A DNA stretch of 64,000 nucleotides from CAYWQB01 sp964460785 (lineage in GTDB: Bacteria > Chlamydiota > Chlamydiia > Chlamydiales > CAYWQB01): contig CAYWQB010000001.1 of the NCBI GenBank assembly GCA_964460785.1, positions 186,001-250,000 of the forward strand, in the 5' to 3' direction. The position numbers and the translations under genes were made by a program. The notes beneath the pieces are model-generated. The model saw only the letters and a program-made list of their open reading frames with translations. It ran no database searches and had not been told where the DNA came from. Below, piece by piece: positions 32,979-41,907 of this stretch. Each line of letters starts with the position of its first letter. The stretch's first letter is position 1.

Positions 32979-35762
32979 CTATAAATTACCCAAAAAGTGA
33001 GACTCTCTCACACGAATATGCAAGTGCCCCTTAGAGTTCCGCATATAATCTACACGGTCTGGAGCAATTGCTTTTTTCACTTTGTGTAAGTGCTCTGCAA
33101 TAGGCCCGCGGAAAGCTGCCACCCCTTGGCGTACCTTTTCTGCAATCCACTTTGAATGAACCAGACGATAGCCAAAGGTTTTTGTCATCATTGTCCGATC
33201 CTTACCAAAGGGATTCCATGACTCATCAAACTGCTGCATCTGCTCAGGAGTAAGATGAGTCACTTTATAATCACGACCTTCTGTAGCTCCCCCCATGCGC
33301 CGGCCATGAGTAGGCGTGGTCGTAATCTCTAAGGCTTGTGCTGTCTCTAAAGGCTTAAATACTCGGAATCGTGTATGCAGCCACTCCATGCCTGTTTTGA
33401 AATCATGAGCTCCTAAATGGGCATCTCCTCCCAAAGGCACAGGATCTCCATATTCAAATGACAAATCTACATTCCACTTAATTCCCAAGTCTTTAAACAA
33501 CTCACTGTGCGCACGACCAAAGTGAATGAAGTTATCATTTTCATGATAACCCATGCCTGGAGAATCACTTCCATAGCAAGAGACCGTATGACCAGGTAAA
33601 GGGATCCGGCGGTCTTCAACAAGGAAATGATAAAGCCCTCCCTGCGCTAAGGACCCCCCTAAGCTATGTCCTACAAAAAACAGGTCATTATCTTTTTTCA
33701 GCTCTGGCAGCTCCCCTTTTTTACGTGCGATAGACCGAAGCTCAGAAGCTCTGCGGCTCAAAGCCTGCTTATACTTAGATGGAGGGCTCTTTGTACTGAT
33801 CGCATGCCAGGGCTTTGTGAATGTCTTGTCTGAAAGACTTAACTCATGCCAAGCCTTTTTCAAAAGGGTCTCCGCTTTCTCTAAGTCTGCACCTCGTTCC
33901 TGAACCGTATTCCGTGCATGTTCCATATACCCAACCCATAAGGGGATAGTTGCTGAATGAATGAATTGTAGTTCATATTCATCGCCAGCCTCTCGATTCG
34001 CAGCTCCTGGTCCAGGTAGAGAGAGATCTGCTTCTACAGACCGGTTTCCGCTAATCGCATATGTATCACTTGCAGTGCTGCGGTAAAGTTTAACGGCTGC
34101 AAGAGGTTCATCATATTTTGCGGCAGGCTCGAGTGTATAGTTAAAGTCTCCCTTATCATCATCTGTCAGGGAGGTCACAACATAGTAACGAGGCTCTCCT
34201 GTAGAGGAGTCGCGAGCAGGAAAAATTCGACCTGTACGCCACCCCTTGTCTCGATCTTGCATGATGCAGTGCTTTTTAGAGACAATATGAGAAAGAAGCT
34301 CACAATACTCTGCATCGCTTTTTGCAGAGCGCAAGTTTGGCCATACTTGCAACATCTCTTGTAAATCAAGCCATGGTTTGAAATGCTTTGTTTCAGCTTT
34401 GGTATAGTATCCCATAATCGCACAATCGGTTACAGCGCGCCCTGTGTAAACACCTCCACTCGAGTGAGGCTCTAAAATTTCCACTAAGTGCTTCACCTGG
34501 TGTGGCGTACAGTTTTGGAGCTTTTTGGGAAGGCTTGCGCCCAACTTTTCTTGAATGGCTGCTTTGAAGTCTCTCATCGTTGCATGCTGATAATCAAATC
34601 CATCAATCCAGCCGGCCATAACTCGTAGCTCTCGGAAAGAAAACCGCCCATGCTCTCGAAGTTCATTTTCTCCAATTAGAAACTCTTCAAGCTTCATGCC
34701 TTCAATGCTTTCATCACAATCAAGGAATCTATTAATTTTATGAATCAACCTCTCAATATGCCCTTGATCCACTTCATGTGCCCCTATATTCATGCGGTAT
34801 ACATGCTCAGGGCAAAGAGGCTCTCCATTGGTAATCATCTGTCGGATATGGAACTTGAATCGGTTCTCTGTATCCTTCACGTACCAAGAACCAAACTCTC
34901 TTTCAACAAAGCGTAAGTAGTCACGCACAATCTGCTGATTAGCTTCGATCATAGCCTTACGCGCTTCTACCTTATCCTTTCCTGTCAGCTTATCTAGCTC
35001 GGCCACTACCTCTTTGCGAGGTTTTAAAGTTAGTCCTCCCTTGCCATCCTGCACAAATTGGTAATCACCTCGAATCTCTTTTGTGTGATGAAATTGGCTT
35101 TCTAGATACTGGAAGGCATAGGCTGCAAGCTCAGAATATGAATCCTGCTGAGGAACTGTCTTAAAGTGCTCCTCAGGAACTCGATAATTGGATAGATGAG
35201 GAGGATCCACATCAAGCAAAGACTCTGGCACCTCTATAGAAAAAGCTGGAGCTGACTTGAACAGGCCACTGATAAAGCTTGCTGTTTTTTTTAAAGGCCC
35301 TTCAAGCTGCTCTACAGATAAAACCGTGACATCATGACGCTGAAGCATTTTTGTGAATGGCAAATATTGCTTAACTGCATTCATGAGCCCTGGTTTAAAG
35401 GGCTGCACTGCGATTTTCCATCGGCCCGCTAGATTATGATCCCCTTCTACAGCAAACTCAACAGAGCCTTCTGTCTTGCCTAGGCCTAGGCTAGAGACGC
35501 CTTTCTCACCAAGAACATAGGCGGCTAGCCGGGCGACTTTAGCACTTTTTGTACAAATACGTAGATCGCGAACCGCATCACTTGGGACATCATCTCCAGG
35601 TAAAGAGGGCTGAACCTCTGCCTCTTTCTCTCCGAATAACCGGCGATTACTTGTAGATCTTCTAAATGGAGATTGCCCTTCTTCGAAAGCAACCATTCCC
35701 CACTGATCATTTTCTGTTCTATGGAGCCCCTCTAAGGAGCTCCTTGTATTTATCCGTGGCAT
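32979..35762 (-). CDS. Large protein with class-3 lipase-like domain
   Basis: This 927-residue protein carries an alpha/beta-hydrolase signature in its last third. The nucleophile elbow is F-F-V-G-H-S-L-G-G-S near residue 697, followed by Y-G-D-P-V-P near 762 and H-L-G-A-H soon after, the Ser-Asp-His order and spacing of fungal-type (class 3) lipases. The first 600 residues are charged and unrecognised, with no signal peptide; the N-terminus is Arg/Ser-rich. A large cytosolic lipase is unusual in a bacterium, so a type III secreted phospholipase or lipase acting on host membranes is a reasonable guess, without proof. The gene converges on the acidic-tailed protein gene. Confidence 0.72.
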   Translation of the reverse strand: MPRINTRSSLEGLHRTENDQWGMVAFEEGQSPFRRSTSNRRLFGEKEAEVQPSLPGDDVPSDAVRDLRICTKSAKVARLAAYVLGEKGVSSLGLGKTEGSVEFAVEGDHNLAGRWKIAVQPFKPGLMNAVKQYLPFTKMLQRHDVTVLSVEQLEGPLKKTASFISGLFKSAPAFSIEVPESLLDVDPPHLSNYRVPEEHFKTVPQQDSYSELAAYAFQYLESQFHHTKEIRGDYQFVQDGKGGLTLKPRKEVVAELDKLTGKDKVEARKAMIEANQQIVRDYLRFVEREFGSWYVKDTENRFKFHIRQMITNGEPLCPEHVYRMNIGAHEVDQGHIERLIHKINRFLDCDESIEGMKLEEFLIGENELREHGRFSFRELRVMAGWIDGFDYQHATMRDFKAAIQEKLGASLPKKLQNCTPHQVKHLVEILEPHSSGGVYTGRAVTDCAIMGYYTKAETKHFKPWLDLQEMLQVWPNLRSAKSDAEYCELLSHIVSKKHCIMQDRDKGWRTGRIFPARDSSTGEPRYYVVTSLTDDDKGDFNYTLEPAAKYDEPLAAVKLYRSTASDTYAISGNRSVEADLSLPGPGAANREAGDEYELQFIHSATIPLWVGYMEHARNTVQERGADLEKAETLLKKAWHELSLSDKTFTKPWHAISTKSPPSKYKQALSRRASELRSIARKKGELPELKKDNDLFFVGHSLGGSLAQGGLYHFLVEDRRIPLPGHTVSCYGSDSPGMGYHENDNFIHFGRAHSELFKDLGIKWNVDLSFEYGDPVPLGGDAHLGAHDFKTGMEWLHTRFRVFKPLETAQALEITTTPTHGRRMGGATEGRDYKVTHLTPEQMQQFDESWNPFGKDRTMMTKTFGYRLVHSKWIAEKVRQGVAAFRGPIAEHLHKVKKAIAPDRVDYMRNSKGHLHIRVRESHFLGNL

Positions 35763-35857
35763 AAGGGGCCCTATAAAATTATTAAGTAAAAACTTTACTT
35801 GGTTTTTATATTTCCCTTAAATATACGTCAATATTTATTTGAACTTTGCCAACACTT

Positions 35858-37402
35858 CTAGAGCGCATCCAAACTTGCTACAGCAGCTTGTTCCTCTTGA
35901 TAGAGTTGCAGCCTTCCCTCCACTCCTGGAGAGACCTTCGGATGATGACTCAAATAGGAACAAACAATGGCATACAGGATATTGCCATCCCCTTCAAAAT
36001 CATCGGGAACTTTTGCTTGCAGCATCTCATATCCATCTCCTCCTTGGCTCATATAATCAGAGACAGCTACTTGATAGACTCTCTCAGAGTCAACAGGATC
36101 CTCGCCCACCTGCAGCTGATGAATATGCACAGATCCATCTATCCCTTGCTCATAAGACAGCCGAATGCCTGAAACCTGAGGGAACCCCCCTTTTTTTTGG
36201 TTGGCACAACTCAGGCCGAATTCGAGCACAGAGACTAACTCTTCCCCTGTCAAATCAATCACACAGCAACCATTGGCAAAAGGAAGCTCTCTCAAAATAT
36301 CCTTTTTTGTGAGGAAATGGCCTGCTTCATATTCATACTCTCCACGAATCGTTCCTCCATTTAAAATCACAGCATCTGTTTGATATGCTTGGCGAATGGC
36401 ATCAGCAAAGAGGTTTCCAATGGCGGTTTCTCTTGACCGGACACAACTAGAGTGGCTACAAAGAGGAGATTGTGATTGAGCTACAACCTCACCAAGAGCG
36501 TGATCCATCTCCTTTTGAAAGTGGGCTATAGTCTTTGCTAGCTGTGGGTCTTTCTCCCCTTGATAGTTTGCCTTCATCGACCACTCAGGCACTACACGTA
36601 CATGTTTTTGTCGGTCTTTATCTATCCATTTTTGAATATGCAGATCAAAGCGTACAAGGTAGTGTGCATCACACCCTGACTTGTGAATGAGAGTTTTTCC
36701 TACTTGTTTGGTAAAGGGAAAGTGCTCATGCCCTCCTAAGATCAAGTCAACCTCTTGCACTTCTTTTGCCAGCGCCTCATCTTCTTCTATTGTTAAGTGT
36801 GTCAGGGCCACAATTACATCCGCCCCTTGTGTATTGAGAGACCGTACAGCTTCTTTTGCAGCAGGGATAACAGCAGAAAACTCCACCTCCCCTCCACCAC
36901 TAGAAAGCTTTTTCGTTTCAGGTGTCACAACTCCAAAAAAGCCAATTTTCACCCCATCATAATCTATAATTTTCTCTTTAACAGCAGAGTGAAAGAGCTC
37001 CCCTTCTTTTGTGAGAACATTAGCTCCAAACCACTGAAAAGATGATAAGTCCATGCAACTCTTTAAAATTTCTGTGCCGAAATCAAATTCGTGATTTCCA
37101 AACACAACAAAATCTACAGGTAGCCGATTCATAATCTCTACCATATGTGTTCCATGAAAATGAGTTGAAAGAAGTGAAGGAGAAAGAAAGTCTCCATTGA
37201 GAGTCACCACAGAGGTTTTTGCCTTTGCTTTCTCTTGCTGAATCAGTGAAGCAAGCTCTGCAAGCCCTCCGACCTCTCTCTTCGCGTCGACTTCATAGAC
37301 ATCATTCACACTAAGAATGGTGAATGTCTTTTCAATCTTCTCTGCATGTAGAAGACTGCTTAAAACGGCACAAACCGCAACACAAGTGCGCACCCAGTGC
37401 AT
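35858..37402 (-). CDS. Exported 5'-nucleotidase / UshA-family metallophosphatase
   Basis: This 514-residue periplasmic or surface hydrolase belongs to the UshA/NadN group. A signal peptide spans about residues 1-20 (ending L-L-H-A). The metallophosphatase domain has the metal-site motifs I-L-S-V-N-D-V-Y-E, L-N-G-D-F-L-S-P-S, F-G-N-H-E-F-D-F-G and G-G-H-E-H. The C-terminal 5'-nucleotidase domain includes A-V-I-L-N-G-G-T-I-R-G-E and V-S-D-Y-M-S-Q-G-G-D-G-Y, the substrate-stacking region. The first motif has V-N-D-V-Y where most relatives have T-N-D-x-H, so one metal-site His is replaced. Likely role: dephosphorylating external nucleotides or related phosphoesters for uptake. Confidence 0.9.
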   Translation of the reverse strand: MHWVRTCVAVCAVLSSLLHAEKIEKTFTILSVNDVYEVDAKREVGGLAELASLIQQEKAKAKTSVVTLNGDFLSPSLLSTHFHGTHMVEIMNRLPVDFVVFGNHEFDFGTEILKSCMDLSSFQWFGANVLTKEGELFHSAVKEKIIDYDGVKIGFFGVVTPETKKLSSGGGEVEFSAVIPAAKEAVRSLNTQGADVIVALTHLTIEEDEALAKEVQEVDLILGGHEHFPFTKQVGKTLIHKSGCDAHYLVRFDLHIQKWIDKDRQKHVRVVPEWSMKANYQGEKDPQLAKTIAHFQKEMDHALGEVVAQSQSPLCSHSSCVRSRETAIGNLFADAIRQAYQTDAVILNGGTIRGEYEYEAGHFLTKKDILRELPFANGCCVIDLTGEELVSVLEFGLSCANQKKGGFPQVSGIRLSYEQGIDGSVHIHQLQVGEDPVDSERVYQVAVSDYMSQGGDGYEMLQAKVPDDFEGDGNILYAIVCSYLSHHPKVSPGVEGRLQLYQEEQAAVASLDAL

Positions 37403-37515
37403 ATACCCCCCATTATTATTTTATGAGGATAAGAGAGCGAAAGCGATGCTTTTACCCCTACCCCATCCGGGGAGCATATACATATTTTTTTAATTACTTT
37501 CTATATAGATCACTG

Positions 37516-38298
37516 CTACTTGCCATTTGACTTATGGAGGCTTGCATAAAAGCTCATTACAGCTTTTTGGAAGGATCCATATAGACTAAAGTTCACTGCA
37601 GGCAAATTACGAACCACTTGATCCGCCCAGGCTACATAAGCAAACTTTTGCTCTTTTCCCCAGTCTAGAGGAGGAGATAGGTGAATGCTTTCGATATTAT
37701 CCAACTTATCAGCAATGATAATCAGAGCAGCTCCCTTACTAACATTTTGTGCTCTTTCTACCTGGTAAGCTTTACGCTCTTCAAAGGGTAAGCTTAAATC
37801 ATCTGAAAGCTCTGCAATATAGGACGCAACCTGCTGTCCGAAATTGCGATGAACCTGATTCAAACGATCTGGGTTCCCTTGAACAATATCGTGTAAAATA
37901 GCTGCGGTGAGTATGTCGACATCCTCTACATGAGCACGCTCCATCAAGATATTTACCACTCGTAAAGGATGTACAATGTAAGGGTTGTGAGACATCCCTT
38001 TACGAAACTCTCCTTGATGTTTTTCTGCAGCAAACAGCAAAGCATCGAGTAGAGCTTCTTTTGATGATGCATCTAATTTCCCTGCATCAGAAAGCTTCTG
38101 AAGCGAAGAAATGAACTGATCATACTTCTTAATCACATAAGGATGAGATGAGGGCACATAAGAGAGAAAAGTGGATTGGTGATCCTCTTTTTCTGCTTTT
38201 ACCTGTTTTTGGTCTTTTGGCCTGAAGATGGCATAGCTAGTTGTAGAAACGGACAAGAAAGTAGCTATCAAAAGAATACTTTTGAATAGAGAGGACAT
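37516..38298 (-). CDS. Exported HD protein of RelA/SpoT-hydrolase (MESH1) type
   Basis: The 260-residue protein starts with a signal peptide (about 1-23, ending S-Y-A). The rest matches the hydrolase domain of RelA/SpoT proteins: F-R-K-G...N-P-Y-I-V-H-P with His110, A-A-I-L-H-D-I-V with His136-Asp137, F-G-Q-Q-V-A, and the distal I-I-I-A-D-K-L-D-N-I. The usual catalytic H-D-x-x-E-D is changed to H-D-I-V-Q-G, so Glu and Asp needed for ppGpp hydrolysis in known enzymes are missing. No synthetase domain is present. An exported protein of this fold cannot act on cytoplasmic ppGpp, so its substrate is unknown. Its ribosome-binding site is buried in a hairpin. Confidence 0.83.
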   Translation of the reverse strand: MSSLFKSILLIATFLSVSTTSYAIFRPKDQKQVKAEKEDHQSTFLSYVPSSHPYVIKKYDQFISSLQKLSDAGKLDASSKEALLDALLFAAEKHQGEFRKGMSHNPYIVHPLRVVNILMERAHVEDVDILTAAILHDIVQGNPDRLNQVHRNFGQQVASYIAELSDDLSLPFEERKAYQVERAQNVSKGAALIIIADKLDNIESIHLSPPLDWGKEQKFAYVAWADQVVRNLPAVNFSLYGSFQKAVMSFYASLHKSNGK

Positions 38299-38333
38299 TA
38301 ATTAACTCCCTTTAAATAAAAAGGGAGTTAATT
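38299..38333 (-). promoter_or_regulatory. Hairpin sequestering the Shine-Dalgarno sequence
   Basis: On the minus strand AATTAACTCCCTT pairs perfectly with AAGGGAGTTAATT (13 bp, 8-base A/T loop) and the ATG follows one base later. The AAGGGAG ribosome-binding site, 7 bases from the ATG, is wholly inside the 3' arm. This predicts translational control, for example by temperature or a trans-acting factor. No T run follows, so it is not an ordinary terminator. Confidence 0.75.
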
Positions 38334-38383
38334 TAACAAAAACTTAACAATAAAACAATTTAATTAATTAAAATCAGTGTTTT

Positions 38384-39058
38384 TTATTTAATTTGTGCTT
38401 TCTCATAGCGAGAAGAGACTTCTTCCCAATTAATATTCTGAAAAAAGGCCTCGATATAACTCTTTCTATCCAAGCCAAACTGAGGTAGGTACGCATGCTC
38501 GAACACATCCATTACCAAAAGCGGTTCTGCTCCAGCAAGATGTCCTAAGTCGTGCTCATCAATCCATGTATTCATAAGGCGCTGCTCACGAGGCTCAATA
38601 TAAAGGACGACCCAGCCAATGCCCCGCATCATGCCTGTTGCCACGAAATCCTGCTTCCATTCTTCATAACTACCAAACTCTTTTACCATCTGCTGAAAAA
38701 GTGGATGCTCTGAAGAAAGGCTCTTTTTGCCACCGAGATTGGAAAAGTAGTACTCATGCAAGCGCATCCCATCAAATTCCCAACCAAACATACGCTTTAG
38801 TCCGGCATATTCAGGCCCATTATTTTGATCACTCACCGCCATATGTTGCAGCTTTTCTGCAATCATATTTGTCGTCTTAACATAGCCCTGGTAGAGCTTA
38901 AAATGAAGGATCAACGCATCATCGCTAAAACCTGGCATCCCCAATAAATGAGAATAGTCTTTAGCTTCGTACTCTGTATTACTCGCCTCGGCAGCCTGCC
39001 CCAAAGAAGATATAGAAATAAGAAGGGCTGAGAGCGCAATCAACATGCGTCTGATCAT
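38384..39058 (-). CDS. Exported Fe/Mn superoxide dismutase
   Basis: The 224-residue enzyme begins with a signal peptide (about 1-23, ending G-Q-A-A), so it should be periplasmic or surface-exposed. Metal ligands are visible as His52 in L-I-L-H-F-K-L-Y, a second His in M-R-L-H-E-Y-Y-F, and Asp and His in D-V-F-E-H-A-Y. The usual H-H-x-x-Y after the first ligand is L-Y-Q-G-Y, and Phe replaces the Trp of D-V-W-E-H. Glycine-rich G-I-G-W-V-V-L is present. A GAGGAG site precedes the ATG. It is the first of three consecutive exported proteins on this strand. Confidence 0.9.
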   Translation of the reverse strand: MIRRMLIALSALLISISSLGQAAEASNTEYEAKDYSHLLGMPGFSDDALILHFKLYQGYVKTTNMIAEKLQHMAVSDQNNGPEYAGLKRMFGWEFDGMRLHEYYFSNLGGKKSLSSEHPLFQQMVKEFGSYEEWKQDFVATGMMRGIGWVVLYIEPREQRLMNTWIDEHDLGHLAGAEPLLVMDVFEHAYLPQFGLDRKSYIEAFFQNINWEEVSSRYEKAQIK

Positions 39059-39245
39059 AAGAAGACTCCTCTAATAAATTGTTTTAATTGGCTATGCTAG
39101 AGCTGCCTTCTCTATTCTGTCAAGGTAAGCGCACTCAATAAACTGCTCTCTATATGCTTGATTTGGAAGTTTGAAATTGACACAACAAGGGAATTTTGCT
39201 ACTGATTCATCTTGACTAGATGTAAAGCTCAATCGGAGTGCGCAT

Positions 39246-40796
39246 ATGACCCCCTCCTCTTTTTCGAACCCACTGGAAGAGCACGGCCACCTGGATAAGC
39301 GCCCAGCCCCTTGTATTCTTGTTATCTTTGGGGCGACAGGAGACTTAACAGCAAGAAAGCTTTTCCCTGCAATCTATAACTTAGAAAGAGAGGGACAGCT
39401 TCCTAAACACTTTGCCTGCGTAGGATTTGCGCGAAGAGAAAAGTCTCATGATGCCTTTCGTCAAGAGATGGAAGAAGCGATCAACCAATTTTCTAGGGTT
39501 AAACCTGTAGACCCCAACGTTTGGAACCTCTTTGCCGACAAGATCTTCTATCATCAATCTGATTTTGATGATGATGAGCGCTATGAAGCCCTCCATTCTT
39601 TCTTAGAAGAGCTTGATAAGAAATTTGGAACTAAAGGGAACAGAGTTTTCTACCTATCGACTCAACCCAGCTTCTTCCCTGTCATTACAGAGAAACTCCA
39701 TCAACACCGCTTAATCTATGACCCCTCGCAAGTAAAGGACCGCTGGTCTCGCGTAATTATTGAAAAGCCTTTTGGTCATGACACAGAATCTGCTGTAGAA
39801 CTTCAGTCTCATATCACGCGCTTTTTGGATGAGCGCCAGATCTATCGTATCGATCATTACTTAGGGAAAGAGACAGTTCAAAACTTACTTGTCTTCCGTT
39901 TTGCTAACTCCATTTATGAGTCCCTTTGGAACCATAACTATATTGATCATGTGCAAATCACTGTTGGAGAAGAGATTGGTATCGGTTCCCGAGGCCGCTT
40001 TTTTGAAGAAGCAGGGATCTTAAGGGATATTGTGCAAAACCACATGATGCAACTTTTATCTCTTGTTGCTCTGGAGCCTCCAGTCAACTTACATGCCGAA
40101 GCAATTCGCGATGAAAAAGTCAAAGTCTTAGAGTCCATTCGACCGATTGATTTGAACCATTTCAGCCACCATGTCGTGCGCGGCCAGTATGATACAGGGT
40201 TCATTAATGGGAAAGAGGTCAAGGGCTATAGAGAAGAAGATAACGTGGCAGAAGACTCTTCTGTTGAAACATTTGTCGCTCTCAAGTTGTATGTAGATAA
40301 CTGGCGCTGGGCTGGTGTTCCTTTCTACATGCGAGCGGGGAAGCGACTCCCTAAAAGAGCTACAGAGATTGCTATTACGTTCAAGGATGTCCCTGGGATT
40401 CTTTTTCAGCAAAATACCAATACCCTCTCCCCCAATGTCTTAGTCATTCGTATCCAACCGAATGAAGGCATTTCCCTGCGGTTCAATAGTAAAGTCCCTG
40501 GCCTCAGTGACTTGTCCATTCAACCGGTAAAAATGGACTTTCGCTATGGCACATACTTCGGTCTAGTTCCTCCAGAGGCATATGAGCGTTTAATTTTAGA
40601 TTGCATTCTTGGAGATGGAACCCTATTTGCCAGAGGGGATGAAGTTCTCGCTTCTTGGAGGCTCCTATCCCCAGTACTTGAACGGTGGCAAGAAGCCCCA
40701 GCAAGCAACTTCCCCAATTACCAAGCTGGTACCTGGGGGCCTAAAGAGGCCGATGAGCTTCTCGCCCGAGAGGGACATAAATGGCGACTAATGTAA
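39246..40796 (+). CDS. zwf: Glucose-6-phosphate 1-dehydrogenase
   Basis: Zwf oxidises glucose 6-phosphate to 6-phosphogluconolactone with NADP+. It has 516 residues. The dinucleotide-binding loop is G-A-T-G-D-L-T at residues 29-35, and the active-site signature R-I-D-H-Y-L-G-K-E-T is intact, with the catalytic His in the following F-R-F-A-N region's partner segment. A GGAG site lies 8 bases before the ATG. A weak promoter can be drawn (TTGACA at 39177 with TACTGA 17 bases on). It is followed by an OpcA-like gene and pgl, forming the oxidative pentose-phosphate entry. Confidence 0.97.
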   Translation: MTPSSFSNPLEEHGHLDKRPAPCILVIFGATGDLTARKLFPAIYNLEREGQLPKHFACVGFARREKSHDAFRQEMEEAINQFSRVKPVDPNVWNLFADKIFYHQSDFDDDERYEALHSFLEELDKKFGTKGNRVFYLSTQPSFFPVITEKLHQHRLIYDPSQVKDRWSRVIIEKPFGHDTESAVELQSHITRFLDERQIYRIDHYLGKETVQNLLVFRFANSIYESLWNHNYIDHVQITVGEEIGIGSRGRFFEEAGILRDIVQNHMMQLLSLVALEPPVNLHAEAIRDEKVKVLESIRPIDLNHFSHHVVRGQYDTGFINGKEVKGYREEDNVAEDSSVETFVALKLYVDNWRWAGVPFYMRAGKRLPKRATEIAITFKDVPGILFQQNTNTLSPNVLVIRIQPNEGISLRFNSKVPGLSDLSIQPVKMDFRYGTYFGLVPPEAYERLILDCILGDGTLFARGDEVLASWRLLSPVLERWQEAPASNFPNYQAGTWGPKEADELLAREGHKWRLM

Positions 40797-40812
40797 GCCT
40801 TGGAGAGAGACT

Positions 40813-41907
40813 GTGTCTGACACCCTGCGAAAAGAAAATATCCCCGTTTCAGAGATTGGCACCACGCTTGATGGAATCTGGAAAAAGCTAGAAGAAAAAA
40901 AAACCATCAAGGCTTGTCTTTTCAACTTGCTCATCTATGAAGAGAGTTCTGAGCCCCATACTGTCTTGCACTCTACTTTAGAAAATGTTGTTTCTCAATA
41001 CCCATGCCGCGTTATCTCTGTATATGAAGATCGTGCCACACGTCACAACGAAGTGCGTGCAGATGTTTCTGCGGAGCTAATTGGGAAGGGAGAAAACCTT
41101 GTTGCTCACGATCAAATCTCTCTAAAAGTTCCTTCTGCCCTGCGCATGCAAACGCCGTTTCTTGTGCTTCCTCATATTTTACCTGATCTTCCTATCTACC
41201 TCTTATGGGCTCAAAACCCCGCAAATGACAGTGAAGTCTTTCCTGCTATGCAGGAGCTGGCCAGCCATATCATCTTCGACTCTTCCTGTGTCCATGATAT
41301 TGCTGAGTATGCCCGCTACATCTTAAAGCAAACGAAGAAGTATAGCGGCGGCGTTTCAGACCTTAACTGGTCTATGCTTGACCCATGGCGCGACACGATA
41401 CGGAGAGTGATTCATTCGGAAGAAAGGGTAAAAGCTCTTTCTGAAGCCAAGCACCTGCGTATTCAATACAATGCGATTGAAGATAAAGACTACAATGATC
41501 AGCTGCCAGCCTTCCTACTACAAGCTTGGATTGCTGCTAGCCTAAACTGGTCATTCCTAAGCTGTGATTCCTATGAAGGAAGTACTCGAGTCACCTACAA
41601 GCATGTGATGGGAGAAGCTTCTATTAGTCTTGTTCCAGAAGCTCGTGAAAACCTCCCTCATGGGGCGATCACCTGTTTTTCTGCAACAAGCTATCACAAT
41701 GATCAGGTTCTGATTCGACAAGATGAGACGGGCCCTTTTGTACATGCCCATTGCACAACTCAAGACCATTGTGATTTCCCCACTACACACCACCTCGATC
41801 CAAATGGCAACCAAGCTCCTTTAATTAAACGAGTACTACAGAATTATACTAGCTACCACTATATCAACACACTTAAACTCATTTCCCACATGGATATCGA
41901 AGCATGA
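40813..41907 (+). CDS. opcA: OpcA-like glucose-6-phosphate dehydrogenase assembly/activator protein
   Basis: OpcA promotes oligomerisation and activity of Zwf in cyanobacteria and actinobacteria. This 364-residue protein has the family segments Y-P-C-R-V-I-S-V-Y, L-P-H-I-L-P-D-L-P-I-Y-L-L-W and I-I-F-D-S-S, in that order, and a C-terminal region around L-P-A-F-L-L-Q-A-W-I-A-A. The start is a GTG at 40813 with GGAGAGA before it; no better ATG exists. It sits between zwf and pgl and overlaps pgl by 4 bases (ATGA), which strongly supports a role with Zwf. Confidence 0.88.
   Translation: MSDTLRKENIPVSEIGTTLDGIWKKLEEKKTIKACLFNLLIYEESSEPHTVLHSTLENVVSQYPCRVISVYEDRATRHNEVRADVSAELIGKGENLVAHDQISLKVPSALRMQTPFLVLPHILPDLPIYLLWAQNPANDSEVFPAMQELASHIIFDSSCVHDIAEYARYILKQTKKYSGGVSDLNWSMLDPWRDTIRRVIHSEERVKALSEAKHLRIQYNAIEDKDYNDQLPAFLLQAWIAASLNWSFLSCDSYEGSTRVTYKHVMGEASISLVPEARENLPHGAITCFSATSYHNDQVLIRQDETGPFVHAHCTTQDHCDFPTTHHLDPNGNQAPLIKRVLQNYTSYHYINTLKLISHMDIEA

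Noticed and set aside
37445..37485. G/C-rich dyad in the gap after the nucleotidase gene start
   Set aside because: The pairing is short and interrupted, and no clear regulatory meaning can be argued.
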